6,917 nt of DNA from the NCBI GenBank assembly GCA_016934605.1, contig JAFGSO010000452.1, positions 1 to 6,917 of the forward strand, in the 5' to 3' direction. The DNA comes from Calditrichota bacterium. GTDB lineage: Bacteria > Calditrichota > Calditrichia > RBG-13-44-9. The first letter of the stretch is position 1. Every line of letters begins with the position of its first letter. The notes under the pieces were generated by a model. The model made no database searches. It was not told the origin of the DNA and saw nothing but the letters and a program-made list of their open reading frames with translations. Shown here one piece after another: positions 1 through 6,917 of the stretch. The position numbers were made by a program, and so were the translations under genes.

Positions 1-2547
1 GAAAATCAGATACTGCCATTGCACCCACACCGGACCATTCCAGTATCCCATGGGATTATAATAGGAATCACCGGCAGACAGAGTGGGTATCCCGTAACTG
101 CGCCAGAATCTGGATGGATCAGTCAAATGTTGAACCAGCTGAGCGGCCTGCTGTGAATCGGCAATCCCGGCCCATAAGGGTAAAAATCCGATAATTTCCA
201 TTCGTTTGAGATCGCCGGGACTGTTAAATGAAAAATCGTGATCCGTTTTATCCACATGGTAATAAAATCCGCTTTGCGAATCCCACATGGTACTGTTAAT
301 TGCACTGGTGCGATTCAGTTTTTCTGTTTCAAAGTACAGATAATCATCCGGATATCCCAGGATCAGAGCTATTTCAGAGAGGGCCTTTGCCTCATTTACC
401 AGCATGGCATTCAGATCCAGGCATTCAAACTCTGCCGGCCAGCCCACCTGATCCCATATCGCAACCTGACCATCCCGGACACTTTCCAGAACCGCATGGG
501 CACCCCATTCACACAAACTGTCATTATCAGAATTACGGTGATTCAGCCAGTATTGATAGAACTTTTTCCCTGACTGAAATGCCTCTGCTAAAAAAGAAGT
601 ATCGGGATGAATTTTGAAGATTTCCAGATTTTCCCAGTTAAACCAGGGAGCAGATGTGGTATAACCTCCGGCATAGGGAATCGTTTCATTCAGATATGGA
701 CCGGTCCGGTAGTTGATATATCCGTCCGGCCATTGCCTTTCCATATAAACACGCTGTGAATTCATGGCACTCAGCGGATCCATGAAGGCATAGGCCAGCA
801 TGGTCAGACTTTCATGAAACACCTGTCCGCCGTGTCCCCAGCCCCAGGCCGGTTCCCGGGAAAAAACGTAGTAGTTAAACGAACATTCCCCTTCGGGTGG
901 CAGCATGCATTGTCTCATAAGATTGAAAGCATTCCAGTACAGCATTTCCTGATCGGGATCATCAAATTGTATCCGGGGAATATTCTGATAAATATATTCA
1001 TCGTCTATAATCAATTGCGAAGGATCAACATCAAATATTCCACGGCATGATGTCAGGAGTTGGGATAAACTGCTGTCTGCATTTCCAATCCCCCGGACCA
1101 CCCGCAGTTCAGCAACTTCGTTCGGCGCAAGCGATATATTTTTCTGACCTGCCAGAACTGCTGCGTCATCCCCGGATATTCTATTCCATAAGTGTACATT
1201 TCGGATATCATCAAAGAAGCTCACATCACCTGTATTTCCGACCTCGCGAGAATGTCCGCTTAAACGTGCGTTACTATCCGTTGATACTACCACATATCCG
1301 TAGGTGCTGTCCGGATGCAGACTTAGATCAAGATAAGCTGAGCCGCTGATATCACCGGCAATCAAATCATATCGTCCCGGCGTGGATGATGATCTCCGGT
1401 AAACATGATAAAGAAGCTCAGGTTGCTGATCCCAGGAAATAACAGCACTGTTATTATTTGACGAGAATTGTATCTGCACGTTTTGTGGAGTTTGAGGAAA
1501 TGGTTCGGTTGTCAGCTGTACATCTGTTCGGACTCCTCCCGGGGCCGGCAAAGAGGGTATCAGACCATCGGCCCTGCCCTGCTGGTTTTTTACCAGACAG
1601 GTAAAAATAACCGAGAAAGAATCATCTGGAGAGATAGGAGGATTGCGAAAATGACCAAGTTCACAGCCCTGATATCCGTTTCCCGGTATATTCGGATCCG
1701 GATCTCCCCATTTGGGAGCATCTTCAGTGAGAATTTCCTGAAGACTGCCATCATGAAAAATAATCTGTTGTGCCTGCGGAGGCAGATGATAACAGAGTGA
1801 ACCATCCTGATGGTACACTAGTCCCCACTCCACGCAGTAATTCTGTAAAAAATTCGTCCGATCTGAATTGTTCAGAGGAACCGGAGGTTCACCCAGCGAT
1901 TGATAGGATCCGTAATAATCAAAAGGTTCATCCATGAGATAAATATTTTGCCTGTTTTCCACGAAAGGGACTCCATGGGAAACCGTCCAGCTATCGGGAG
2001 GTTGATGGTGCCTGAAGGAAAAACCATCCAGGCTGTCCTGCAGGTTGACCTCATAAAATACATCCTGAGGATTCTGTATAAAAGCATATATTGCCAGATC
2101 AACCGGATAAGTATTTTCGTTGGTAATGATTATCTGCTGGATGGCCAACCGGGAAGAATAAACAGCAAAGAAGATTTCAACCCTGATATTGCTGAAAGGA
2201 TAGTGATAGTAACAGACCAGATCGCTGTATGAAGTTGTTATCACCGGCTGCTGATGCATCTGATCCAGTAGATATCGCACTTCTCCATTGTATTTAAAAG
2301 CAAGAGAAATTATGCCCGCCTGATCGGTTACCATATCGATTCCGGTGGAATTATCATAGAATTTAAGGTGATAGCCCTGATCGATGATAAATTCAGAGCG
2401 AGAAAGCGGGGCGGCGTAGGTGGAATAGAGAGGATCGTTTGCGACTGCATTGAGATTCGACAGATAATCCTGGGAAATCGCTGAATTTATAAACAGCAGA
2501 CAACAGATAAAAAATATGTAAAATTTTATTTCCATGGAACTATTCAT
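1..2547 (-). CDS. Secreted GH63 / MGH1-like glycoside hydrolase (clan GH-G), 3' end cut by window edge
   Basis: An uninterrupted frame of 849 codons reaches base 1 with no stop, so the C-terminus is missing. The N-terminus looks like a Sec signal peptide: a Lys near the start, a hydrophobic core IFFICCLLFI, and likely cleavage after Ser25. A beta-rich N-terminal domain follows (about 26-345), then a fibronectin-III-like domain (about 351-434), then an all-helical part from about 510 resembling the (alpha/alpha)6 barrel of GH63, GH37 and MGH1-like enzymes. Barrel signatures are WGWGHGGQVFHESL (568-581), PDGYINYRTGP, ESVRD (688-692) followed by WD and LDLNAML, and YWNGPVW (835-841). By family analogy Asp692 would be the general acid. 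The general base normally lies further C-terminal and is off the window. These enzymes cleave alpha-glycosidic bonds; the substrate here is unknown. The start is ambiguous: ATG at 2547 or 2535, neither with a Shine-Dalgarno sequence. The 10-base gap to the upstream gene implies cotranscription and probably translational coupling. The family assignment comes from motifs only. Confidence 0.82.
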   Translation of the reverse strand, partial: MNSSMEIKFYIFFICCLLFINSAISQDYLSNLNAVANDPLYSTYAAPLSRSEFIIDQGYHLKFYDNSTGIDMVTDQAGIISLAFKYNGEVRYLLDQMHQQPVITTSYSDLVCYYHYPFSNIRVEIFFAVYSSRLAIQQIIITNENTYPVDLAIYAFIQNPQDVFYEVNLQDSLDGFSFRHHQPPDSWTVSHGVPFVENRQNIYLMDEPFDYYGSYQSLGEPPVPLNNSDRTNFLQNYCVEWGLVYHQDGSLCYHLPPQAQQIIFHDGSLQEILTEDAPKWGDPDPNIPGNGYQGCELGHFRNPPISPDDSFSVIFTCLVKNQQGRADGLIPSLPAPGGVRTDVQLTTEPFPQTPQNVQIQFSSNNNSAVISWDQQPELLYHVYRRSSSTPGRYDLIAGDISGSAYLDLSLHPDSTYGYVVVSTDSNARLSGHSREVGNTGDVSFFDDIRNVHLWNRISGDDAAVLAGQKNISLAPNEVAELRVVRGIGNADSSLSQLLTSCRGIFDVDPSQLIIDDEYIYQNIPRIQFDDPDQEMLYWNAFNLMRQCMLPPEGECSFNYYVFSREPAWGWGHGGQVFHESLTMLAYAFMDPLSAMNSQRVYMERQWPDGYINYRTGPYLNETIPYAGGYTTSAPWFNWENLEIFKIHPDTSFLAEAFQSGKKFYQYWLNHRNSDNDSLCEWGAHAVLESVRDGQVAIWDQVGWPAEFECLDLNAMLVNEAKALSEIALILGYPDDYLYFETEKLNRTSAINSTMWDSQSGFYYHVDKTDHDFSFNSPGDLKRMEIIGFLPLWAGIADSQQAAQLVQHLTDPSRFWRSYGIPTLSAGDSYYNPMGYWNGPVWVQWQYLIF

Positions 2548-2557
2548 ATGATTTAAT

Positions 2558-5341
2558 TCAGCGGATGACTACCATTTTATTGATTTTCTGATAGGGTCCG
2601 GCATCTATCAGATAAAAATAAATTCCCGAACTCACCGGAGTACCGTTCCGGTCCAGACCATCCCACCGAATCCGGTGACTGCCGGCCGGATACCTTTCCG
2701 ATGACAGCCGGGTTAATTCCCTGCCCAGAATGTCATAGATTTTAATAACCACGTGTTGTGGTTCCGGCAGGTCAAATTCCATAATCGTCCCGGAATTAAA
2801 AGGATTGGGATAATTCTGGTGTACCGTAAATTCTCCAGGAAGCACTACAGGCCCTTCTATGACAGAAGGATCATAACCCAGATGCTGCAGAATCTCCTCT
2901 CCCAGCACCTCTGCATCCCCTTTTTCAATGAAAAATACCGGGAATCCTAAAAATACCGTCTGATAGCCGCTACTGCGGTAACTCACCCCACAGGGTTCAT
3001 CCCGCCAGTTCGGAAAACCAGTGGGTTCATTCTGATAGGTATATATAGTATCTGAAGATTGATCCAATTGAGGAAAAACCGTGATCTGACCCAGTTTCCC
3101 CAGATAAGGCCACTCTGCCATTTTCTGGGAATCTACCGAGACATCACTTAATCCCTCCAACCCCGCGGCCCAGGAAAAATCCGTGGCAACCAGGGCAGTT
3201 TCATCAGCTAACCATATCTTCAGATAATCCCGGATAAAGCTTCCCGCCTGATAGGTCTTGGGAAAGCTGGCATTGATATCAAACGATCTCAGCAGTCGCC
3301 AGCCACCAATCACCAGATCCCCGCCAACATTCAGATAATCTGCAAGATCCTCCTGCTGTTCCGGTAGTTTATGAGCATGCGCTGGATTACTAAAGGGATT
3401 ATCCGCATGCCAGATTAACAACTTATATTGTCCCATCACGGATTTCGAAGGCATCCCCTGACTTTGAAAATCCCATTGACTCCAGGTATTGAATACCTCG
3501 GCATAGAAGCTGTCCACCAGGGCATCCCTATCCTGGAAAGCTATCAGACCACCGGTAAATAGACTCTCATCGGTTTCATCGATGATCAGACGGTTATATT
3601 GAAAGCTCGGCTCTACCAGATGGATAAGAACACTGTCTCCCAGCGGATCAATCACCTGCTGATTGACTCCCCAGGTCACACGCACAATATGATCCCCCGT
3701 CAGGTGAGGCATAAATTCCTGAGGCGAAATGTATAGAAGCGTGTCGGTGCTCCAGTGCCAGTCACCTTCATCAACTGACCAGGCATAATCGATGGACAGG
3801 CTATCTTTCAGATTAAGTGCAAAGGATAATCTGATCCCCTGCCAGTCAGGTGTTATGAGTGGTAAAGCGAACAATTCATGACCTGAAGCTGGGTAAATTA
3901 TTTCAGGACCACTGTATAACGAAACGAAATTCGTGTTATTTAAATCGCTTATTTCAATTATTCTGTTGGTATTATCGATCATTAAGGTCAGATAGGAAAG
4001 AAATGCAGAATCAGGTGGATAGGAAGTGGTAAATGTACCGGTATAAACATCCCCGGGATTTAGTATTCCCAGGGGTGAAGGTCCAATTATCTGTTGATTC
4101 GCCAGTATATCATTTCCATTATTATAAATCCGATCTTCTGAAAAAAATGACATAATTGAGACGTTATCTGAATCAGAAAGTGTGGGGCCCTCCAAATTGG
4201 CCGGAAAATCTCCAACATTTTTTACATCGTAATAAAATAAAACCGAATCCGCCGAGTATTCATCAACTCTCAGTGATTCAATTATCAAATCAGGCTGTGG
4301 AGTTCCCCCCAAAACCAGATGATCCAGATAATTAACATTTCCCAGAATTCCGTTCATTCCATTTCCGAGAATCTGCCCTACTTTAAACTGCAATGTATCA
4401 CCAATTGTCAAATCAACCGGGCCAAAGGCAACAAAAAACTGTGACCCGATTGCAGAACCCTGATCAGGCATTATTATTCCGGATGACATCTCCCGATAAC
4501 GAAGGTTATCATTGGTTGGAGGACTGGACCCTAATCCACCTTCATACCATATAAATGTCCAGTGTAATGAGTCCGGATGAATATTCTCAGGAGGATAAAT
4601 TCTAATGGCTAAAGGGCTGAAGGCAGACCCATCTTCACCCCCTTCCTGATCCATTGCCAGTGCAAGATGTGTCTGCGGGAAATAGACGGAATAATCGTCC
4701 AGAGCAAATGCCCAGTTCTGTCCGCGATATCCAACATTACCATCCAGCCAAAATGCAATATATGCCTTCGAAACTGAAAACTGAGTCGGTATAATCTGAT
4801 AATTATAAAGAATTACTTCACTCAGGGGAAGATTTTTCCAGGTAGAACTTACCTGAATTACATCTACAAAAAGTGGCTGATGATTTGTTATGTTTAAAAT
4901 ATTGTAATCACTGTACCGGCAGATAAAATCCTGATCCGAAAATCCGGTATAATCTGGCCAATAAGGGATATTCAATAGTTGACCTTTTTCAGCAACCCAG
5001 ATTGTATCCCACGGATTTGTGGATGGGAAAAACTCTTCAGATGAATTCCAGCTTGTGGTGACAGATACCAGTGTATCATTGGAAGGTGTGATCCCACCAA
5101 TCCAGATTCCCCCTTCTCCGAGGTGTTCCTCAAAAGAATTTCTGGGAAATTCACAGTACAATCCACCAGTCCAGCTACTCATCAGATAACCTGTTGGCCA
5201 TAAACATCCCATATTGGATATAAATTGAGAAACCTGTCCCTCGCGATGCACTTTCCAGTCTAAGTTTGCAGCTGGTTGACCTAAAAGTGTCATCATCAGA
5301 TGATAAACAATAATGAATGATAAAGAAAAATATTTAATCAT
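2558..5341 (-). CDS. Multidomain secreted protein with CARDB-like, glutamine-amidotransferase-like and T9SS type A sorting domains
   Basis: Complete, 927 residues; the start is fixed by AGGAGG 8 bases upstream. Residues 1 to about 24 form a signal peptide (hydrophobic SLSFIIVYHLMMTLLG). About 25-345 is an aromatic-rich beta region with GEGGIWIGGI at 75-84; I do not recognise an enzyme in it, though similar unnamed N-termini occur in secreted FCB-group proteins. About 348-475 resembles CARDB, a beta-sandwich adhesion module (DLIIESLRVDEYSADSV, DVKNVGD, LNPGD). About 478-577 is probably Ig-like. About 583-822 resembles a ThuA / class I glutamine amidotransferase fold (LLIWHAD at 641-647, LADYLNVGGDLVIGGW at 666-681), with no Cys at the expected nucleophile elbow. 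Residues 837-927 are a T9SS type A / FlgD-like tail: QNYPNPFN at 842-849, IYDILGRE, WDGLDRNG, VSSGIYFY, ending KMVVIR. The expected fate is Sec export, then T9SS release or attachment to the cell surface. It directly precedes the GH63-like gene, so a role in carbohydrate binding or processing is possible but inferred. No catalytic function can be assigned. Confidence 0.9.
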   Translation of the reverse strand: MIKYFSLSFIIVYHLMMTLLGQPAANLDWKVHREGQVSQFISNMGCLWPTGYLMSSWTGGLYCEFPRNSFEEHLGEGGIWIGGITPSNDTLVSVTTSWNSSEEFFPSTNPWDTIWVAEKGQLLNIPYWPDYTGFSDQDFICRYSDYNILNITNHQPLFVDVIQVSSTWKNLPLSEVILYNYQIIPTQFSVSKAYIAFWLDGNVGYRGQNWAFALDDYSVYFPQTHLALAMDQEGGEDGSAFSPLAIRIYPPENIHPDSLHWTFIWYEGGLGSSPPTNDNLRYREMSSGIIMPDQGSAIGSQFFVAFGPVDLTIGDTLQFKVGQILGNGMNGILGNVNYLDHLVLGGTPQPDLIIESLRVDEYSADSVLFYYDVKNVGDFPANLEGPTLSDSDNVSIMSFFSEDRIYNNGNDILANQQIIGPSPLGILNPGDVYTGTFTTSYPPDSAFLSYLTLMIDNTNRIIEISDLNNTNFVSLYSGPEIIYPASGHELFALPLITPDWQGIRLSFALNLKDSLSIDYAWSVDEGDWHWSTDTLLYISPQEFMPHLTGDHIVRVTWGVNQQVIDPLGDSVLIHLVEPSFQYNRLIIDETDESLFTGGLIAFQDRDALVDSFYAEVFNTWSQWDFQSQGMPSKSVMGQYKLLIWHADNPFSNPAHAHKLPEQQEDLADYLNVGGDLVIGGWRLLRSFDINASFPKTYQAGSFIRDYLKIWLADETALVATDFSWAAGLEGLSDVSVDSQKMAEWPYLGKLGQITVFPQLDQSSDTIYTYQNEPTGFPNWRDEPCGVSYRSSGYQTVFLGFPVFFIEKGDAEVLGEEILQHLGYDPSVIEGPVVLPGEFTVHQNYPNPFNSGTIMEFDLPEPQHVVIKIYDILGRELTRLSSERYPAGSHRIRWDGLDRNGTPVSSGIYFYLIDAGPYQKINKMVVIR

Positions 5342-5349
5342 TCTTAATG

Positions 5350-5355
5350 CCTCCT
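5350..5355 (-). promoter_or_regulatory. Ribosome binding site of the T9SS-tagged gene
   Basis: Read on the minus strand, AGGAGG lies 8 bases before the ATG at 5341. It is a full match to the anti-Shine-Dalgarno sequence and fixes this start. It contrasts with the downstream GH63-like gene, whose candidate starts have no such motif. Confidence 0.85.
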
Positions 5356-5400
5356 AATGAATTATGTAACCTTTTTAATTCAACCCGGCAGACCGGAACT

Positions 5401-5418
5401 ACCAAGGCACGAAGACCC
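5401..5418. repeat. Possible fragment of a cacgaag-type intergenic repeat
   Basis: The stretch ACCAAGGCACGAAGACCC (minus strand GGGTCTTCGTGCCTTGGT) resembles a low-complexity motif of the form CACGAAG repeated with one or two spacer bases, which I recall from intergenic DNA of many environmental bacterial genomes. Only about one and a half units are present, and no second copy was seen in the window. The call rests on resemblance alone. Confidence 0.3.
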
Positions 5419-5579
5419 TATTAACTAAGAATATAGAAAGTCAAAAATAAACCGGGAAAAGAAATATTTAAAATCATAAATTCTTTAACTCATTTATTTC
5501 TATATCATTGTACCTTCACGTTTTAGTGGTTATGCGATATAAATTTTCCAGGTTAATTATCATCTTACAATAGTAAATA

Positions 5580-6917
5580 CTATCTCACCACCGGAAATTC
5601 AGATATGCGCATTTTCGTGCACCCATAAGGAATCAGAACAATCTCTTCCACCGGTTCTTCTGTTTTTATAGATCCCCAATAGGGACTGTAGGGAGTAATA
5701 CCGGCAACCCCTCCATACTGCTGCCACTGGGGAATTTTTCGAGCCCGGGCAACTATCCGAACAGGCGCATTTTCATTGGTCCAGGGTTGAGCGGGCACAG
5801 TGGATCGCAAAACCTGAAAGGTGGTATCGGGATTATTGATATAGTCCCGGAGAATCCCATAATTCCAGGGAGAGTTGGTGGTTACTTCATAGGTTGCATA
5901 AGGGCCCTCTCCTTCCAGAAAATTCCACTGCTCTTCCATTTTCAGGGCAAAAACCAGGGGCCCATGTTCTACCGCGGCGGCCCTTTCATGCCAGTGCGAG
6001 ACACGAACTTTCATGGGCAAATGCAGCCTGAGAACATCACCTTTTTCCCAAAGATGGTAAAATTTGGTAATAGTTCCGGGGGATGGCATTTCGACAAGTT
6101 CATCATTGATGAAAACCGCCGGTGAATCGCACCAGGAAGGAATACGCAGATGGATCGGAAAGAAAGTCGGTTTCCCTTTCACAACAGTGATTTTAATTTC
6201 CTCTCCAAACGGGTAGTCGGTTTCTTCCAGAAGGGTCACTTCAACTCCGTTAGCTGCTTTTGCGGTTACCTGAGACGGTGCATACACCAGGGCTGCCAGT
6301 CCGTTATCGGGAGAGGCCATCCAGACACTGGCGGCAAATTTCGGCCAGCCCTGATGATAGTTGGCGGTACAGCAGCCATAACCGGTCTCCAGACCGAATA
6401 CGTTCTCAAGACCATGCTTGGTGGTAAAGTTATGCCATTTATCAGAACAGGAAATCTGGTTAGGGGTCTGATAATACTGCCTTCCGGTAAAATCGGCTTC
6501 CACCTGTGCGGGAAGTGCGTTATAGGCTACGCGTTCAAGGATGTCTGCATATTCAGGATCTCCGGTAATCCCCATGAGTGTTTCCAGGCTGAACATATAT
6601 TCCACCACTGTACAGAGCTCGGTACCATGAGTCGGGTCGGTACCGTGCAGAAGTTCATCTCCGGAGAACAAGCCTTCCACCTGCCCGTGAAATTTCATCA
6701 AATCGTTAATTCCCCGTTTTACCGCATCCAGATATTTCTGATCTTTTGAATATTGATACCATACAGCCGGCTGTTTCACTCCCATGCCGGTATTCACTCC
6801 ATGCCAGGAATCGGGATAGCCGGAAGTCATTCGTTCGGTCCAGTCCGCAGTCTGTTCAAATACCATCTTCCCCAGATCTAACAGGAAAGCATCCCCCGTC
6901 AGGTTATAAAACCAGTA
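5580..6917 (-). CDS. GH127 / DUF1680 family beta-L-arabinofuranosidase-like glycoside hydrolase, 5' end cut by window edge
   Basis: The frame is open to base 6917. The Met at 6866 is internal: 17 further in-frame codons (YWFYNLTGDAFLLDLGK) precede it and fit the helical barrel. In all, 445 codons plus TAG are visible. Family members are usually about 600-650 residues, so roughly a quarter to a third of the N-terminus, including any signal peptide, is missing. Numbering from the Met at 6866: LFSGDELL (66-73), GTELC (81-85) and GYGCC (162-166). By analogy with the characterised GH127 enzyme HypBA1, Glu83, Cys85, Cys165 and Cys166 would bind zinc, Cys165 would be the nucleophile, and Glu71 is the best candidate acid/base. 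C-terminal beta-sandwich signatures are RIPSWC (241-246) and EHGPLVFALKM (300-310). HypBA1 releases L-arabinofuranose from beta-arabinooligosaccharides, but the family is broad, so specificity here is open. There is no T9SS tail; the protein ends SEFPVVR. The next gene starts 238 bases downstream on the same strand. Confidence 0.9.
   Translation of the reverse strand, partial: YWFYNLTGDAFLLDLGKMVFEQTADWTERMTSGYPDSWHGVNTGMGVKQPAVWYQYSKDQKYLDAVKRGINDLMKFHGQVEGLFSGDELLHGTDPTHGTELCTVVEYMFSLETLMGITGDPEYADILERVAYNALPAQVEADFTGRQYYQTPNQISCSDKWHNFTTKHGLENVFGLETGYGCCTANYHQGWPKFAASVWMASPDNGLAALVYAPSQVTAKAANGVEVTLLEETDYPFGEEIKITVVKGKPTFFPIHLRIPSWCDSPAVFINDELVEMPSPGTITKFYHLWEKGDVLRLHLPMKVRVSHWHERAAAVEHGPLVFALKMEEQWNFLEGEGPYATYEVTTNSPWNYGILRDYINNPDTTFQVLRSTVPAQPWTNENAPVRIVARARKIPQWQQYGGVAGITPYSPYWGSIKTEEPVEEIVLIPYGCTKMRISEFPVVR

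Larger units (their letters stand above)
5342..5579. other. Intergenic spacer between the GH127-like and T9SS-tagged genes
   Basis: This AT-rich stretch of 238 bases has no supportable gene on either strand. It contains the ribosome binding site at 5350-5355, a small GC hairpin (CCGG, 4-base loop, CCGG at 5385-5396) that would lie in the leader of the downstream gene, and a cacgaag-type fragment near 5401-5418. A 9-base inverted pair, ATATAGAAA at 5431-5439 and TTTCTATAT at 5497-5505, may be chance in AT-rich DNA. There is no convincing intrinsic terminator after the GH127-like stop. A TTGACT hexamer (5439-5444, minus strand) has no good -10 partner at normal spacing. The spacer is long enough to hold a promoter for the two downstream genes, but none can be placed with confidence. 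Confidence 0.6.

Noticed and set aside
238..2232. Several plus- and minus-strand open frames of 70-111 codons
   Set aside because: They overlap the long GH63-like frame, which is open from 2547 to base 1 and has coherent motifs; the short frames look like shadows without family features.
5416..5444. Sigma-70-like promoter with TTGACT on the minus strand
   Set aside because: At 16-18 base spacing the -10 hexamer would read AATAGG, ATAGGG or TAGGGT, all poor, and no clear Bacteroidota-type TAnnTTTG motif was found.
5431..5505. 9-base inverted repeat ATATAGAAA / TTTCTATAT as an operator or terminator
   Set aside because: The arms are AT-only apart from one G/C pair and are 57 bases apart, and no T-tract or known operator pattern accompanies them; chance is likely.
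6150..6749. Plus-strand open frame of 199 codons
   Set aside because: It lies wholly inside the GH127-like gene on the opposite strand, its translation has no recognisable motif, and the minus-strand frame has clear family signatures.
6864..6866. ATG at 6866 as the start of the GH127-like gene
   Set aside because: The frame stays open to the window edge, the 17 preceding codons continue the barrel sequence, and a protein starting here would lack much of the usual N-terminal domain.

Overview
The window holds three protein-coding genes, all on the minus strand and read from right to left. Two of them run off the window edges. No RNA gene, insertion sequence, CRISPR array or prophage sequence was seen. 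A C-terminal sorting tail of the type IX secretion system (T9SS) in the middle gene, Sec-type signal peptides on two genes, moderate GC by eye and AT-rich intergenic DNA suggest a bacterium of the Fibrobacterota-Chlorobiota-Bacteroidota (FCB) superphylum. The tail resembles those common in Calditrichota, Ignavibacteria, KSB1 and Marinimicrobia as much as those of classical Bacteroidota. The phylum cannot be fixed from this sequence alone.

Right part (5580-6917): the C-terminal 445 codons of a DUF1680 / glycoside hydrolase family 127 enzyme (beta-L-arabinofuranosidase-like). The Glu-x-Cys and Cys-Cys metal and nucleophile motifs are intact. A 238-base spacer (5342-5579) follows. It carries no gene, but it has a good ribosome binding site for the next gene, a small GC hairpin and a short fragment resembling a cacgaag-type intergenic repeat.

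Middle (2558-5341): a complete 927-residue secreted protein. It has a signal peptide, an unrecognised beta-rich N-terminal region, a CARDB-like domain, an Ig-like segment, a ThuA / class I glutamine-amidotransferase-like fold that appears to lack the nucleophile, and a T9SS type A sorting domain.

Left part (1-2547): after only 10 bases comes the N-terminal 849 codons of a secreted clan GH-G (GH63 / MGH1-like) glycosidase with an inserted fibronectin-III-like domain. It is cut at the left edge before the expected catalytic base.

The layout fits a small locus for extracellular or periplasmic breakdown of complex carbohydrate. The middle and left genes form a tight transcriptional pair. The GH127 gene lies upstream in the same direction and may or may not share a transcript. 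The carbohydrate substrate is not known. Nothing here is clearly a new biological system; the most unusual points are the altered active-site motifs of the GH63-like enzyme and the architecture of its T9SS-tagged partner.
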